DNA from: Haematobia irritans
Lineage: Eukaryota; Arthropoda; Insecta; Diptera; Muscidae
Assembly: GCF_050003625.1 (NCBI RefSeq)
Contig: NC_134397.1
Span: 73,821,551-73,885,550 of the forward strand
Length of the DNA: 64,000 bases
Direction of reading: 5' to 3'
In this document: one piece after another, positions 63,285-64,000 of the stretch
How positions within the stretch are numbered: the first letter of the stretch is position 1
Layout: every line of letters starts with the position of its first letter
Program-made: the position numbers and the translations under genes
The notes under the pieces: generated by a model
Told to the model about the DNA's origin: nothing
What the model saw: the letters and a program-made list of their open reading frames with translations, nothing else
Databases searched by the model: none

Positions 63285-64000
63285 TCCTTTTCGCTCTAGG
63301 ACGCTTAGTTTAGGAGATATGGCCAAAAGAAGATTTTCATATAAAATTTTCAATTTTTTTAGGATTTGAGGTTGGTCACGAATTATCGTCCTTTTCGCTC
63401 TAGGATGCTTAGTTTAGGAGATATGGCCAAACGAAATTTTTCATATAAAAATTTCAATTTTGTTAGGATTTGGGTGGATTTTTCGATTTTTTGGGGGTGG
63501 TCACGAATTATCGTCCTTTTCGCTCTAGGACGCTTAGTTTAGGAGATATGGCCAAAAGAAGTGTTTCATATAAAAATTTAAATTTTTTTAGGATTTGGGT
63601 GGATTTTTCGATTTTTTGAGGGTGGTCACGAATTATCGTCCTTTTCGCTCTAGGACGCTTAGTTTAGGAGATATGGCCAAAAGAAGTTTTTCATATAAAA
63701 ATTTCAATTTTTTTTAGGATTTGGTTGGATTTTTCGATTTTTTGGGGGTGGTCACGAATTATCGCCCTTTTCGCTCTAGGACGCTTAGTTTAGGAGATAT
63801 GGCCAAAAGAAGTTTTTCATATAAAAATTTCAACTTTTTTAGGATTTGGGTGGATTTTTCGATTTTTTGGGGGTGGTCACGAATTAAAGCCCTTTTCGCT
63901 CTAGGACGCTTAGTTTAGGAGATATGACCAAAAGAAGTTTTTCATATAAAAATTTCAACTTTTTTAGGATTTAGGTGGATTTTTCGATTTTTTGGGGGTG
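63285..64000 (+). repeat. second copy of the 53.98-54.77 kb block
   Basis: Same ordered variants as at 53.98-54.77 kb, 9305 bp downstream; runs off the window end. Confidence 0.75.

Larger units (their letters stand above)
26321..64000 (+). repeat. 125-bp satellite array, right block
   Basis: Continuation of the same satellite for about 300 monomers, in the same orientation as the left block, running off the window end. The first base after the retrotransposon continues the monomer exactly where the left block stops. This block has the clearest higher-order structure: long segments repeat with offsets of 854, 376, 604, 1381, 1714, 4778, 2210, 2499 and 9305 bp, each marked by shared rare variants. 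There is no second mobile element, no inversion and no unique DNA within it. Short periodic ORFs on both strands are artefacts of the repeat. Confidence 0.97.

Noticed and set aside
1..64000. CENP-B box in the monomer
   Set aside because: No match to the TTCG....A..CGGG core was found in the consensus.

Overview
The window is about 53 kb of a 125-bp satellite DNA, interrupted by one complete 11.2-kb Ty3/gypsy-type LTR retrotransposon. No host gene is visible. The retroelement (RING-containing Gag, tRNA-Lys primer site, Pol order PR-RT-RH-IN), the AT-rich DNA and the absence of any bacterial feature point to an animal genome, most likely an insect, in constitutive heterochromatin (centromeric, pericentromeric or sex-chromosome type). 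The species cannot be named from the sequence.

Layout. 1-15114: left satellite array, about 121 head-to-tail monomers. 15115-26320: retrotransposon. This comprises a 5' LTR 15115-17860, PBS 17869-17886, an untranslated leader to 18500, gag 18501-20129, a -1 frameshift site at 20087-20093, pol to 23521, a 54-bp spacer with a strong hairpin, and a 3' LTR 23576-26320. 26321-64000: right satellite array, about 300 monomers in the same orientation. The monomer is about 35% GC, with T clearly exceeding A on the + strand. It carries oligo-T tracts and no conserved coding frame, since 125 is not a multiple of 3.

The element sits in the G-run of one monomer with a 4-bp GGGG target duplication. Removing it restores a normal monomer of a haplotype found intact elsewhere in the array. 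The two LTRs differ, by eye, only in the length of five homopolymer runs, and gag and pol are both open, so the insertion looks very recent and the element potentially competent.

Gag begins with a RING-H2 finger followed by an AT-hook-like motif, then the retrotransposon capsid region and zinc knuckles. Gag and Pol are joined by a textbook A AAA AAC slippery heptamer. Pol carries protease, reverse transcriptase, RNase H and integrase. There is no env. The LTRs are unusually long (2.75 kb) and each contains up to three tRNA-like, Pol III box-bearing segments. Where a polypurine tract is expected next to the 3' LTR there is instead a near-perfect 29-bp palindrome.

The satellite is organised in several young higher-order repeats. 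These include an A-B-A-B-B arrangement of 2.57-kb and 2.21-kb blocks at 39.8-51.6 kb, a 20-monomer (2499-bp) unit repeated three times at 54.8-61.8 kb, a block marked by a 7-bp insertion at 37-41 kb, and a recurrent cassette built around a 104-bp short monomer. Truncated monomers at scattered positions record short-homology deletions.
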